Origin: Protonemura montana
Taxonomy: Eukaryota > Arthropoda > Insecta > Plecoptera > Nemouridae
Length of the DNA: 64,000 bases
Direction: 5' to 3'
NCBI GenBank assembly: GCA_947568835.1
Contig: OX387606.1
Span: 9,672,001 to 9,736,000 of the forward strand
The notes beneath the pieces were generated by a model. It saw only the letters and a list, made by a program, of their open reading frames with translations. It was not told the DNA's origin and did not search any database. A program made the position numbers and the translations under genes. How positions within the stretch are numbered: the first letter of the stretch is position 1; every line of letters starts with the position of its first letter. Positions 31,634 through 42,674 of the stretch are shown piece by piece.

Positions 31634-33696
31634 ATGTCGCGAAATGTGGAGATTAAAGCTAAAGTTCAAGACTTGAATCGTATTATTCAGAAAGCTAAAG
31701 AGTTGAGTAATAGTGAAGGCCAAATTATCAAACAAGAAGACGTTTTCTTTTTCGCTCCGCAAGGAAGATTGAAGTTGAGAACTTTTGAGGTTAGCATATC
31801 TCATGGCTAAGGAGTATTAGAAAGGAATTCGAAATATTAGTATATTTTACTGTACCAAAATGATATTCCAAATTGTGTGGACGTGTCACCTCGTAGATCC
31901 AATTGTTCCCATTTATACAACCGACTCACACACTTGACAGTTTTTTAAATATAGACAAAATAACTATTAAACATCTTCTCAGAAAAGAATTGCTTTGAAC
32001 CAGTTTTAATCGAAACGACAACAAGTGGCTTAGCTTCAAGACCTCTATTTAAGATGCTTGAATTAAATTTTAAGTGTACCAACAAACCCCTTATCTTCCC
32101 AATAAACAGTCAAAATACTCCAGAAGACACGAATCTGTTTGCTCTCACTTTTTATTTATTTCTGTTTTATAGTCTGGACGAGCTGAGCTGATCTTCTATG
32201 ACAGACCCGATGGCGATGGGCCTAAGTTAAGTGAATACGAAAAGGCTGAATTCGATGATGGCAAGACATTAGCATCGGTATTGACAAGGGCCTTGGGAGC
32301 CAAAGGCATTGTTAGAAAAACACGCCAACTGTTTATGGTTGGCCAAACAAGAGTTCATATTGATCACGTGGAAAATTTAGGGGATTTTATGGAACTTGAA
32401 GTAAGTATTCTCAAAAAAATTATCAACAGTTAACCAATAAAGCTGCATCATTGATCTTCTTTTACAACTGTTTATTAGTTGTATCCATGTACTGAAAACA
32501 AAATGTTTCCGTTATAAAGTAGGAACCTATTTACAATCTATTCATTTTGCCAACATTCTTTGGGGAAAAAAATGTGCCATGAAAAAGCAAAGCTCATCTA
32601 CGATCAACATAGCCGTACCTTAACACACATTAACATAGCTATAGACATTGGCCTCGTGGATTTCCATAAGACAAGAAATATGAGAACGCAGCATAACACA
32701 AAGTAGACAAAACGTTGACAAAAAGTTTGACTAAACTTTTTTGGCGGCCACATTCTTTTCTTAAATCAGATTAGCCTATTTAAAAACCAATCCAATATCA
32801 GCTAGAAAACAAGTCTCAAAAATTGATGCCCAAACGCGAACTCGAACCCCGAGTCCGCGTTTGGGCATCAATTTTTGAGACGGTTATAGTCTTGTTAATA
32901 ATAAAATACCCCGCGCATTGCAAGCGTTTTTAATTTAAATAAGATTTCATCCTAATACAGCAACGAATCCAACGTCAAATTGGAGTTATTCGAGTTTGAC
33001 AGGTTGTGACGTGGTATAGCGTCACTAGAATCAGAGTGACTGAGTATTCACAGCCTCATGGTTCTACTCCTTGGAAAACTGTCATTCTCATCAAATACAC
33101 TAGAATCGTCTCAAAAAGCCAGTGTCCAGATAGCTCAATAGTTTAGAGCAACACCCGCGAAAGGTGGAAATCGGGGTTCGAGTCCGCGTTTGGGGATCAA
33201 TTTTTGAGACGGTTATAGTGTTGTTAATAATAAAAAAAACTTTTTGATAAATTTTGATATTTTGAAAAAGGCACCTTTGATAAGTTGTGTTACCTTCTTT
33301 CCTCTCTCCCAGTTCATTTACCTCCCTATTGGCACTCTTGCCATTTAAGTTTAGATTCAGTTTTAAATTAACAGCGAAGGCATTCCTGGACATGACGTTT
33401 ACAATTGTCAGTCCATTAAAATGAAATAATTCTCCAGTCTCTGGTTTCCGCGGGCAGCAAAAGTCGCCTTGTCAGTGATATGTCACTATTTAGGCATCTG
33501 CATTGGGTGATCTCTTCGTGATTCGGCGGTTGGTTTCTGGGTTAATGTAAAATTGACTAAATGTTTGCAGGTCTGTTTATCCGAGCTGGAATCTCTGGAG
33601 GAAGGACAAATTATTGCTGAGAAGTTGATGGAAGAACTAGGAGTCAGCAAAGCTGACCTTATTTTAGGCGCTTATATGGATCTTCTACAAAAATAG
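31634..33696 (+). CDS. CYTH-domain protein (CyaB/thiamine triphosphatase-like)
   Basis: A 169-residue single-domain protein from three exons (31634-31789, 32173-32400, 33571-33696), all phase 0. It starts with the typical MSRNVEIKAKV, the ExK entry motif of the CYTH triphosphate tunnel fold. Further family-like features are the DVFF(F) segment, GRLKLR, the acidic/basic strand pattern, VRKTRQLF, the HIDHVENLGDFMELE signature and a helical C-terminus (EEGQIIAEKLMEELG). CYTH enzymes bind triphosphates with divalent metals: class IV adenylyl cyclases, thiamine triphosphatases and inorganic tripolyphosphatases. Most animal homologues of this CyaB-like type are uncharacterised, and substrate cannot be read from sequence. 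Length matches the family. A polyadenylation signal lies at 33,746-33,751. Intron 2 carries tRNA-like repeats. Confidence 0.88.
32813..32950. mobile_element. Rearranged copy of tRNA-like repeat, foldback
   Basis: Perfect 26-bp inverted arms (32,813-32,838 and 32,856-32,881) flank a 17-nt loop containing CTCGAACCCCGAG. The right arm and the following bases up to about 32,950 match the 3' half and tail of the repeats at 33,047 and 35,943 (the tail includes CATTGCAAGCG). This copy has lost its tRNA-like head and gained an inverted second arm. Confidence 0.7.
33047..33240 (+). mobile_element. tRNA-like repeat with inverted ends, copy 2
   Basis: An 11-bp inverted repeat (CGTCTCAAAAA at 33,107-33,117; TTTTTGAGACG at 33,201-33,211) surrounds a tRNA-like core (about 33,122-33,198). 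The core has a D-arm GCTC...GAGC, a CACC...GGTG anticodon-like stem and a clean B-box GGTTCGAGTCC. Its outer ends can pair as an acceptor-like stem with wobble pairs. About 60 bp upstream and a short tail downstream are shared with the copy at 35,943. It lies in intron 2 of the CYTH gene. Confidence 0.7.
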
Positions 33697-34167
33697 TTAA
33701 GACCAAATTTTGGCATTTTTACTCTTGTAATATTTTGGATTTTCAAATAAAAATGTTTTAGTTTTGAAAGAGCACACTTGCGTTTTATCGAATTTCAAAT
33801 TGCTAAAATTATTTCTTCATATTGTTACTTGCTGTTTGTTTCTTGAGTTTCTATCGGATGTAATGATAAAAATAATTTCTACATATTTTTACATCGTTAG
33901 TCTAGTTTAGCAATCTCAAAGACTTTGTCGTTTCGATAACAATTTGTAGTTAATTAGGATTGAAGAAAGCAAGACTGTGTCTGCAAAAATTTCTGTTATC
34001 TTTAGATTGCCATTTAGGCAGGAAAACCATGACCTCAGGAAAACCAAAATAAATGTTGGTTCATGCGCAGTTGTTTGATTAAAGAGACCAAATTCATCCT
34101 GTTTCAAAAACAAATAACAATGTGTTGATAAAATTATGTTATCATGTGTACTTGCCAATAGTGGAGA

Positions 34168-34183
34168 TATTGTAACCACTTAT
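34168..34183. repeat. Target-site duplication, left
   Basis: TATTGTAACCACTTAT abuts the left end of the Penelope-like inverted element. An exact copy abuts the right end at 35,572-35,587. Confidence 0.8.
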
Positions 34184-34576
34184 GATGATTTTTAGACTCA
34201 TGTCTACTTGATTTATCCTTAGCACAAGTTTTTAGAAAAACTATTTGAACTGGGTTTTGAATGCTAAGTAAAGGGCTACTAAATTTCCCGACCTTTCGTA
34301 ACATATACTAGTTACTTCTTCAGAGGTTTGAGCAGTCCTGGCAATTTTCCGATAACAAAAGAACCACATAAAATTATAACAATTACCTAGTTCAAGCATC
34401 CTAAATGCATCTAAACAAAATAATCAGGGCCAATAACTTAAAAACTAATATATTATGCATTTTCTGAAATAAGAACTCAGACACATTGGCGTTTTTTAAG
34501 TAACTAATTATGTGTATGGAAAAAACGCCAATTTTTCGAGGTTGTCCTAACGTTATGTGATACAATCAAAATTTCC

Positions 34577-34924
34577 TTATTCATTACGTTTAGTTCTTAA
34601 TCTACCTATCCAAATATTTTCTTCTGGATTCTTTGTGCTGATTTCTTCTGTCTCCTCACTGATATTCTCTATTCTATTTTTCTGTTGTAAAATTGTTCCC
34701 CACGCTCTATCTAGTTGAAAACTATCATCTCTATTGAAGTTATTGGGTTGTTTTTTAATTTCTATTGCTTCTCTGACTTTTCTAGTGAATTTCCTATCAT
34801 CTCGACATAAAATCCTTACTGTGTCTATTTTAATGTGGTGTTGAAACTCATTTCCGTGTTCTGCACAAGCTGATTGATTTAAGTGTCTTTGTTTTTCCCC
34901 AAACAAAGACAAAGACAAAGACAC
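34577..34924 (-). pseudogene. Penelope-like endonuclease C-terminal remnant, left arm
   Basis: An open frame of 115 codons with the Penelope-like tail signature: CAEHGNEF, ILCRDDRKF, VREAIEIKKQ and NFNRDDSFQLDRAW. It is the end of an element polyprotein without reverse transcriptase or complete nuclease. The apparent ATG lies in the AAAGAC junction repeat and is unlikely to be a real start. Confidence 0.65.
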
Positions 34925-35229
34925 TTAATCAATCAGCTTGTGCAGAACACGGAAATGAGTTTCAACACCACATTAAAATAGACACGGTAAGGATTTTATG
35001 TCGAGATGATAGGAAATTCACTAGAAAAGTCAGAGAAGCAATAGAAATTAAAAAACAACCCAATAACTTCAATAGAGATGATAGTTTTCAACTAGATAGA
35101 GCGTGGGGAACAATTTTACAACCGAAAAATAGAATAGAGAATATCAGTTAGGAGGCAGAAGAAGTCAGCACAAAGAATCCAGAAGAAAATATTTGGATAG
35201 GTAGATTAAGAACTAAACGTAATGAATAA
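34911..35229 (+). pseudogene. Penelope-like endonuclease C-terminal remnant, right arm
   Basis: Inverted partner of the left-arm frame. Relative to that copy it lacks one A near 34,925, which shifts the frame, and it carries an in-frame TAG near 35,150 where the other arm has a sense codon. It is non-functional. Other differences are sparse substitutions. Confidence 0.65.
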
Positions 35230-35571
35230 GGAAATTTTGATTGTATCACATAACGTTAGGACAACCTCGAAAAATTGGCGTTTTTTCCATACACATAATT
35301 AGTTAGTTAAAAAACGCCAATGTGTTCGAGTTCTTATTTCAGAAAATACATAATACATTAGTTTTTAAGTTATTGGCCCTGATTATTGTGTTTAGATGCA
35401 TTTAGGATGCTTGAACTAGGTAATTGTTATAATTTTATGTGGTTCTTTTGTTATCGGAAAATTGTCAGGACTGCTCAAACCTCTGAAGAAGTAACTAGTA
35501 TATGTTACGAAACGTCGGGAAATTTAGAAGCCCTTTACTTAGCATTCAAAACCCAGTTCAAATAGTTTTTC

Positions 35572-35587
35572 TATTGTAACCACTTAT
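35572..35587. repeat. Target-site duplication, right
   Basis: Exact copy of TATTGTAACCACTTAT at the right end of the Penelope-like dimer. Confidence 0.8.
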
Positions 35588-35942
35588 TCTTAGCATTGTC
35601 TCATTGCTTAACTTGGCTCTTTCCTTGAGGAAAAGAAAGGTAAAGAAGGAAAATTAACTCAAAGTCGAGTTCTGTATGATTTTGCTGAATGATTTTTCCC
35701 ACATGCATTATTTGTTTGTGTCACAAACCATATTAACTTTTTTCATTTGGTGCCAAATCCCAGGCCCTTAAATCAATAACGAGGAATTATCATGATATTT
35801 TCCACTTTTGGTATCTGCGCCTTTCAGTCACCACTTGCCAGTAATTATAAATAGTTATTATGGGCCACATATACTTACTCATAATAATTATTGTAAATGA
35901 TGAATTTTATATTTTAAATTTGAGTCTAATTGCCCAAATATT

Positions 35943-36177
35943 ACTCACAGCCTCTTGGTTCTTCTTTTGGAGATCCGTTATTTTCATCAAATACACTAAA
36001 ATCGTCTCAAAAAGCATGTGTCCAAGTAGCTCAATGGTTTAGAGCAACACCCACGATAGGTGGAGATCGGGATTTGAGTCCCCATTTGGGCATCAATTTT
36101 TGAGACAGTAGAAGTGTTCATAATGATAAAATACCTCGTGCATTGCAAGCGATTGCAATTTAAATAAGACTTCGCAT
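35943..36177 (+). mobile_element. tRNA-like repeat with inverted ends, copy 3
   Basis: The longest copy of the family. The shared upstream block starts with CTCACAGCCTC. CGTCTCAAAAA lies at 36,003-36,013 and its complement TTTTTGAGAC at 36,097-36,106. The tRNA-like core between them has a D-arm GCTC...GAGC, but its B-box is mutated to GATTTGAGTCC. The tail includes CATTGCAAGCG and AATTTAAATAAGA. The loop of the anticodon-like arm would read CGA if it were a tRNA, but T33 is missing. Confidence 0.65.
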
Positions 36178-38730
36178 AAATACATTAATATGCATTTAGT
36201 AACATTTTTTGCAGTGTGAGTGTGCAGACCATTTAGTTGACAGGTGCGGTCCTGGTTATTTACCAAGAGGGCATTGAAAAGAAAAGTTTAATGTTAAGCT
36301 CTATAGTCAAAAGACAAACCAAGGGTCGTGATGTGATGTTTGCATACTCGGTTAATCTTTCTTTCCATACCAAATGGACACACCGACTTTATTGTTATTT
36401 TACTACGGTACAAATGCCGCCATCACAATCATTTCATTACATTTCTCTTAAAGAAAGAAAATATTTCCATGAAACAAGGTGCTGCCAGCCCAGCCACCCA
36501 AAGACTGCTCCCATCAGATTAATAGTTCCCTGAAACACACAAATAAATTGTTTTTTGTGCTGATCGATTTGTTGTGGGATAGAGATGGGATGATGTTTTT
36601 TTGTGCTTTATCTCCAATCTGTTTTAAGAATTAACCCCTGCATAATTACTTACACTAGGCTTCGTAACCGCAACCTTAGGTGGGTTGTTGGATGAGCAGA
36701 GTTGAGTCTACTGTTAAGATTACGGTAGACTAGCCACAACGTCGCAAAGAGATTACCCTCCAGAGAAGTCTGGAATTACTTCTCCGCTAACAAAACGCTG
36801 GGAAATTAGAATAAAACTCGATTTTAAATTGGTAAATCCATATAAAAGCAGTGGCAGTACTAGAGGCTCATAGGCAAGCGGGCACAGGCCCGATCATCTG
36901 TTTAGGGGCCCTGCTACGGCTGAAAACTACGTTAGAATACCGTCATACCCTTGATGTTCGTTGAAAACGCTGTTTTAGGTTAGTCTGACCAATGTCTTTT
37001 ACTGATTTCAAAGCAATAAATCATCCAATAATCATCAATAATCATCCAAAATGAACTATACATTGTGGAACTAAAAAATGCTATTTCTTTTATGAGTCTG
37101 TTATCATATGGACTAATTTAAAGACATTTTCAAGAAAATTGCAAAGTTTCAAAGCTTAAATTTGTACCAATTTATAGATATTTTCGAAAATGTGTATTGT
37201 AATAAACTAAGTAAGAAAACGTGAGTCCATTTCATAAAACTCTATTGAAAAATCATAAATTATGCATTGAACATCATACATTTTCATAAAAATCCAAACA
37301 TCTTTAGAAATTTGATAAAAGTTTGTTGATTTTCTTAAAGAAAAGAGAAAAGGGGTCTAGGAGCTACAAGATTTTATTAAAAAATGATTGGAAAGAAAAG
37401 ACCTCCGAGGACGCTTGCACAGTGCGTGTCTGCGTTGCATTAGATAGGTCCAGGTTCATACCTGGTGACTTGTTCTTTCTAACTTATCTTAGAACAACCT
37501 TTAAAAGTTCATGCTAGATTAGATCTTCTACCAAAGGGAATGATATTTTCCCTAGCCTTACTGATTCCCAACCCCTGCTGACAAGCCTTAAATGGTATAG
37601 AGCTAGTATGGCTTTGCAGGACCTAAGGAAAATATCCAATTCTGTAAAAACACGTTCGCAGGTTGCCTCAATCGGAAATTTTACTCTGAAGAACCCGGCA
37701 CCATCTCAGCCGACTAGCCATGAATTTTTATGTCCCGCATTGATTCCATTAATCAAATTAATTAAAAGTAAGCGTGTGAAAACTACGCCGTTTGCCACGC
37801 TTAACTATGGTGACTTTTTTGCTACAAGACTGTGGCACCCCTGCCACAGTCTGCCGAGAGGGTGGTTCAATAAAAGCCGTCACTTTGCCTCCTGGGTGTG
37901 CTACACTCATTAAATTGTACCTAGCCTTGTTGTACCTAAAAAGTAAAAACTCAATTTGCTAAATTTTTATCTTCCGAGTTTGCCCAAAAACTAACCTTGA
38001 ACTAAAATTTCATAAAAACATTACATAAATTACCTATGTAAACTACACTTTTCGACCACTTCCTTCCGTCTCCCTTTTTGTCTTAAAGTACCACACGCAC
38101 ATATCCCCGTATTAATGTAACCCTGTCCTATACAACATTCACTTAGTTAATGATCTCGTGATAAATTATTCGTTTTACGCCTAGGCAGAGATAATTTAGT
38201 AAAATCAAATAAGTTCATATCCGGTTACAAAATATGTCTTTGGAAATGAGCTTTCGGGAAGAGGTGAAAAAAAAATCATTAGCTATCCTTAAGAAGGCTT
38301 TAATGTGACCACACGGATAAGACAGTCAGAAAGCAGCTAAAAGTATGTCATAAGATGCCTGGACAGCAAAGGGTGATGGGGAATTCTGGAAAGGGGGGGG
38401 GGGGGGGGGGGATTTGAAAAATCGACTACAACCACTTGCATTTACTGTTAAATTGGCGCATTAAACTTAAAGAGAGCGAGAATCCAGAAAAACAAAAGAA
38501 GTCTAATGATTTCAATGAAAATGCGTTTTAAAATCATACAGTGAAAAAGCATCACATCAAAATGTCAGTAAAAATTACCAGAAAATGCAAATAAAAAGAT
38601 AATTATACATAGTGTCAAACACCTTAGTTATGTTAATCATTTGGTCATACATTTGGGTAGAGAAATTGAAGATCTCTCTTTGCAAAACTCAAATAAAAAA
38701 CTAGAAAATTATTTAAAAAATCCATTCAAC
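36178..38730. other. Repeat-rich gene-free stretch
   Basis: No gene is recognised. At about 36,849 the sequence CAGTGGCAGTACTAGAGGC, followed by AGGGGCCCTGC some 50 bp later, looks like a hAT-type transposon terminus, but no matching opposite end was found. A 19-base G run lies at 38,393-38,411. The 101-codon frame at 37,608-37,913 has no recognised motif. Confidence 0.4.
37828..37851. repeat. Hairpin: 10-bp arms, 4-nt loop
   Basis: GACTGTGGCA, then CCCC, then TGCCACAGTC. It lies inside an unassigned 101-codon open frame. It could be transposon-derived or an RNA hairpin. Confidence 0.6.
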
Positions 38731-38731
38731 G

Positions 38732-38830
38732 GTTTGGCGTGTTGAAAAGACCGGTTCTCATACCGAAGTTAAGCAACACTGCGCCGGGTCAGGTATTGGG
38801 TGGGTGGCCATCATACACATGACCAGTTCT
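38732..38830 (+). mobile_element. 5S rRNA-derived repeat head
   Basis: Resembles the internal promoter region of 5S rRNA: CCGAAGTTAAGCAACACTGC (box A region), then CGGGTCAGGTATTGGG (intermediate element) and TGGGTGGGTGGCCATC (box C region). The normal 5S termini are missing or diverged, so this is a 5S-derived SINE head or pseudogene rather than a working gene. Confidence 0.6.
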
Positions 38831-39099
38831 GTTCGGGAGAGAGGTCGAGGGATGAAAGTTAGTACAGCAACTTCACTTCCCTTCTTATCAACCTCTCGGC
38901 AGTATGGATTTGTGGAGGAATCCTGCTGTTCGAGTTGCACCGTCCTTAGGATGTAGCAGCACCGGGATTCCCCTCCTCCCTTCAAGGCTATGTGAGGTGC
39001 AACAATATCACCCTCATCACCCTTAATAAATTTAATGTATTACCAGGACCTGCCAATATTAATATAATATAATCTCATATGTAATTAGAGCTGGACTGG

Positions 39100-39500
39100 T
39101 GACCGGCAATTACAAGGAAGCAAGATGTAAAAGTAAATATAATGTGGAATTTAGCAAATTTGTACACAAAAGTCCTGTAACCACTGGCATCTGACTATTT
39201 AATAAATTACCACACGAATTAAAGAAACAGAAAGATGATAATTACTTTCCGTCCATTTTAAACACTTTTTTACTGTTAAACTCATTTTATAACTTGGACG
39301 AATTTATTTATTTTGAATAAAGGATAACTTATTATGTAACCAATTATGTACTACCTTTCATGTACTTCATAAAGACTAAATTTGTTTTATAAATCTGTAA
39401 TCTGTATAAATCTGTATTGACTTGTCCAAAATTATGTAACATGATCAATCGGGACCAATAAAAAAATATTATTATAATAATTATTATTATTATTGTCATC
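39100..39500 (+). mobile_element. LINE-like 3' tail ending in an ATT microsatellite
   Basis: The frame near 39,190-39,320 reads LFNKLPHELKKQ..YFPSILNTFLLLNSFYNLDEFIYF, which resembles the C-terminal end of CR1/L2/Jockey-type ORF2 proteins. An AT-rich 3' UTR and a terminal ATT/AAT repeat (about 39,465-39,497) follow. Together with the 5S-like head it may be one composite of about 760 bp, or two adjacent insertions. Confidence 0.5.
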
Positions 39501-40939
39501 ATCCTCTAATTCACCGACGCCCAAAGACCAGTGCCACATGGTCCGTTGTCAAAACAGTGGGTCGAAAAACCCCACTAACCATCATCAAATAAACATTAAA
39601 AAAAAATAGAATAGCAAGGGAACAAATTTTCACCAAAACATTTCGTTTCGTAGCGGAATGAAAGTAATTATTTGATCACTCAGTGTAACCATCAATGCTG
39701 AAAGTTTTCGCAGAGCAAATATCGATTTATTTCCTTGTTTGAGTGTACATTTTTTCGAGAGTGCGGTCAAAGGTAATCAATCGGTGATGCTAAAAGCTTT
39801 GATATATTTGCACAGATGATGTTTGCAAATTGATTTACACTGGCAAACCGAAGTGGATCATCACCCTCACAGCGTCCACTGCGAGTTGTTAGTCATTATC
39901 TGCACCATACAAATTCGGGTCGCCAGCCTTTCCGAATTGAGACGCCGAATTCAGGTCCGAATTCAGGTCGCCAGATATGGCGAATATTTTTTCAATATTC
40001 GTGTACCTACCTGTAAACCTACATATATAACCATGGACTTTGGCCCGGCATAAAAATATTCTTGACCTCTGAGTTAAGCTTCTTAACTCTCAGAAACAGC
40101 CGATTTTCACTGGATGTGATTGGTCGTTGCCATGGCAATTAATTTAACTCGCACTTTATCTGAGTTAAGATAATATTAATACTGGACCTCAATGCTTTTC
40201 CAGGCTTACGCAAGATTAATTCGCCACTTCCCCCCCCCCCCCCCCCCCCCCCCTTTACATGTTTTATATGTCATTTGAATTAACCACACACCGAAATAAT
40301 TTCGATAATAAAATCAATGCGTTCCAGGACAATTCGACACGAGTACCTACAAAGAAGAATTTTTGCTGTGAAAGAATATTGCTTACCAATAAGACGGCAT
40401 CCATCTAACCCCAACTCCACTCAAATGAGACCTTCGCCGTCACTTGGTCAATGTTTTCATTTTTACAATTAGGGGCTAATTTTATGAGGTAAGTATGTGT
40501 TCGTTCGCTTATATGTGTGGGAAATATCATTTGGATAACTTGGGTTAGAACTTAGAAGTCACAGAGATTTATTGGTAAAAGCTTAGTGCTGGGAGAGACA
40601 AGATGTTATTTAAATAACTTGGTGATTTTTTAAAACAAAATTAAAGTCGCCCTTAAAAATGTTAACCCTAGAATAGTGTCGGCCTTGGAATAGTGTCGGC
40701 CTTGGAATAGTGCCACCTCGAGCGCCTGTAACTGATCCAGGTATTCCTTTTACGATTGGGACTCTGAATATGAATTTGAGTGTCTGTATTTGAGAAAGTC
40801 GCGTGTTTAAATTTTAGGGATGAGAAATTGGTATCAAGTGAAGAAGAACGATTCGAAGAGAAGGAAAGTCTATACAGAAAACTCGGTCGGAAAACAATTA
40901 AAATTATTGACATGATTATCTGCAAAGAGAAATAAAACT
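39501..40939. other. Gene-free stretch with a poly-C run
   Basis: No exon is recognised. It contains a 24-base C homopolymer at 40,230-40,253 and short repeats near 39,935-39,975 (AATTCAGGTC). Homopolymers of this length are prone to assembly and length error. Confidence 0.5.
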
Positions 40940-42629
40940 AATACCTATAGTTGTAAATCATTAAGTCATGAAGTCATAAAAAATTACTAGAAACTGATAA
41001 ATAAAGGTGATGAGAAAATGATGCAACTACTTAGACTGCTTTTTTACATGGGTCGGTAATTAGATAAAACTTTCGGGATGTTTGAGCATTTTGTGTTCAT
41101 ATTTATAAATCGATATATGATATATCGATTATAAAACGATGTTGGGCTGTTAGAAAAATATCACAGATTTGCCATTTCTTTGTTTGTAAAAATCTGAGCA
41201 AATTTATTGGTCCGTGAACATTGCCGAAATATTCATTTTGATGATTTGGATTTTTGCAAGCTATTACGATTGTGTTAGCATTTACAAAATTTGATTTACG
41301 ATTGGAGGCAAGTGCACTTTTACCGAGTCGACATGAGGTAAGCTGGAGAGATAAGTATGGAGAGTAAAGAAAGCAGAAAAAAATTGATCGTAAAGTCTGC
41401 TGAGTGTAAGGGACCCAGAATTGAACATAGATTGGCAGTTTTCTTGACGAAAATATAGAAAAAATGTCGTCATCTAAAATAAACATCACCCATATCTCCG
41501 CGGTCATTTTTGTCCTTGGCTAGTAAATGTTCAGTAGTCGGGATTTTTTTCGTGTTTGAGGTAAGAAACGTGATAATGGTTACCGTCTTTGAAATATCAC
41601 ATTCGTCACATGCCGTTGGGGTCATAATTTATTAACCCATTGGTCGTTCCGAACTCTCACTAATCTATCCCTCCTCAAACTCCAAACCCTCCCCCATAAT
41701 CATGACCTGTTGGCCTGCATGACCTGCTAATTACTATTGTCACTTTATTGTTAACAAGCTATCGTAAAAAGCACAAACAAATACAATACCTATAGTTGTA
41801 AATCATTAAGTCATGAAGTCATAAAAAATTACTAGAAACTGATAAATAAAGGTGATGAGAAAATGATGCAACTACTTAGACTGCTTTTTTACATGGGTCG
41901 GTAATTAGATAAAACTTTCGGGATGTTTGAGCATTTTGTGTTCATATTTATAAATCGATATATGATATATCGATTATAAAACGATGTTGGGCTGTTAGAA
42001 AAATATCACAGATTTGCCATTTCTTTGTTTGTAAAAATCTGAGCAAATTTATTGGTCCGTGAACATTGCCGAAATATTCATTTTGATGATTTGGATTTTT
42101 GCAAGCTATTACGATTGTGTTAGCATTTACAAAATTTGATTTACGATTGGAGGCAAGTGCACTTTTACCGAGTCGACATGAGGTAAGCTGGAGAGATAAG
42201 TATGGAGAGTAAAGAAAGCAGAAAAAAATTGATCGTAAAGTCTGCTGAGTGTAAGGGACCCAGAATTGAACATAGATTGGCAGTTTTCTTGACGAAAATA
42301 TAGAAAAAATGTCGTCATCTAAAATAAACATCACCCATATCTCCGCGGTCATTTTTGTCCTTGGCTAGTAAATGTTCAGTAGTCGGGATTTTTTTCGTGT
42401 TTGAGGTAAGAAACGTGATAATGGTTACCGTCTTTGAAATATCACATTCGTCACATGCCGTTGGGGTCATAATTTATTAACCCATTGGTCGTTCCGAACT
42501 CTCACTAATCTATCCCTCCTCAAACTCCAAACCCTCCCCCATAATCATGACCTGTTGGCCTGCATGACCTGCTAATTACTATTGTCACTTTATTGTTAAC
42601 AAGCTATCGTAAAAAGCACAAACAAATAA
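40940..42629. repeat. 845-bp tandem duplication, two almost identical copies
   Basis: Copy 1 is 40,940-41,784 and copy 2 is 41,785-42,629. Every landmark compared is shifted by exactly 845 bp, and the 134-codon minus-strand frames in the two copies (41,103-41,507 and 41,948-42,352) translate identically. That frame has no recognised motif and is probably not a gene. Each copy holds a 23-nt palindrome (AATCGATATAT, G, ATATATCGATT) at 41,108-41,130 and 41,953-41,975. It is either a very recent duplication or an assembly artefact. Confidence 0.9.
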
Positions 42630-42654
42630 TATGTACTTGTCCGCCGCTTCAAAT

Positions 42655-42674
42655 AAATAAATAAATAAATATAA
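42655..42674. repeat. AAAT microsatellite
   Basis: About five AAAT units immediately downstream of the tandem duplication. Confidence 0.6.

Larger units (their letters stand above)
34184..35571. mobile_element. Penelope-like element, head-to-head inverted dimer
   Basis: Two copies of the same 3' region of about 0.7 kb lie in inverted orientation around about 34,910, joined at a short AAAGAC repeat, with 3' ends pointing outward. The left arm extends about 50 bp further than the right. A 16-bp direct duplication flanks the pair, so it inserted as one unit. The coding part matches the C-terminal tail that follows the GIY-YIG endonuclease in Penelope-like retroelements (pattern EH...F, then R...REAIEI, then NRD). 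The reverse transcriptase is absent, so the element cannot move by itself. Confidence 0.75.

Noticed and set aside
33122..33198. Functional tRNA gene in the CYTH intron
   Set aside because: The anticodon loop lacks T33, the T-stem has a mismatch, and the same core recurs inside a larger repeated unit.
38732..38830. Functional 5S rRNA gene
   Set aside because: Only the internal promoter region is similar. The terminal stem and the rest of the 5S sequence are not kept.
41103..42352. Two identical 134-codon minus-strand frames as duplicated genes
   Set aside because: They are identical only because the whole 845-bp block is duplicated. The translation has no recognisable domain and no splice or start context.
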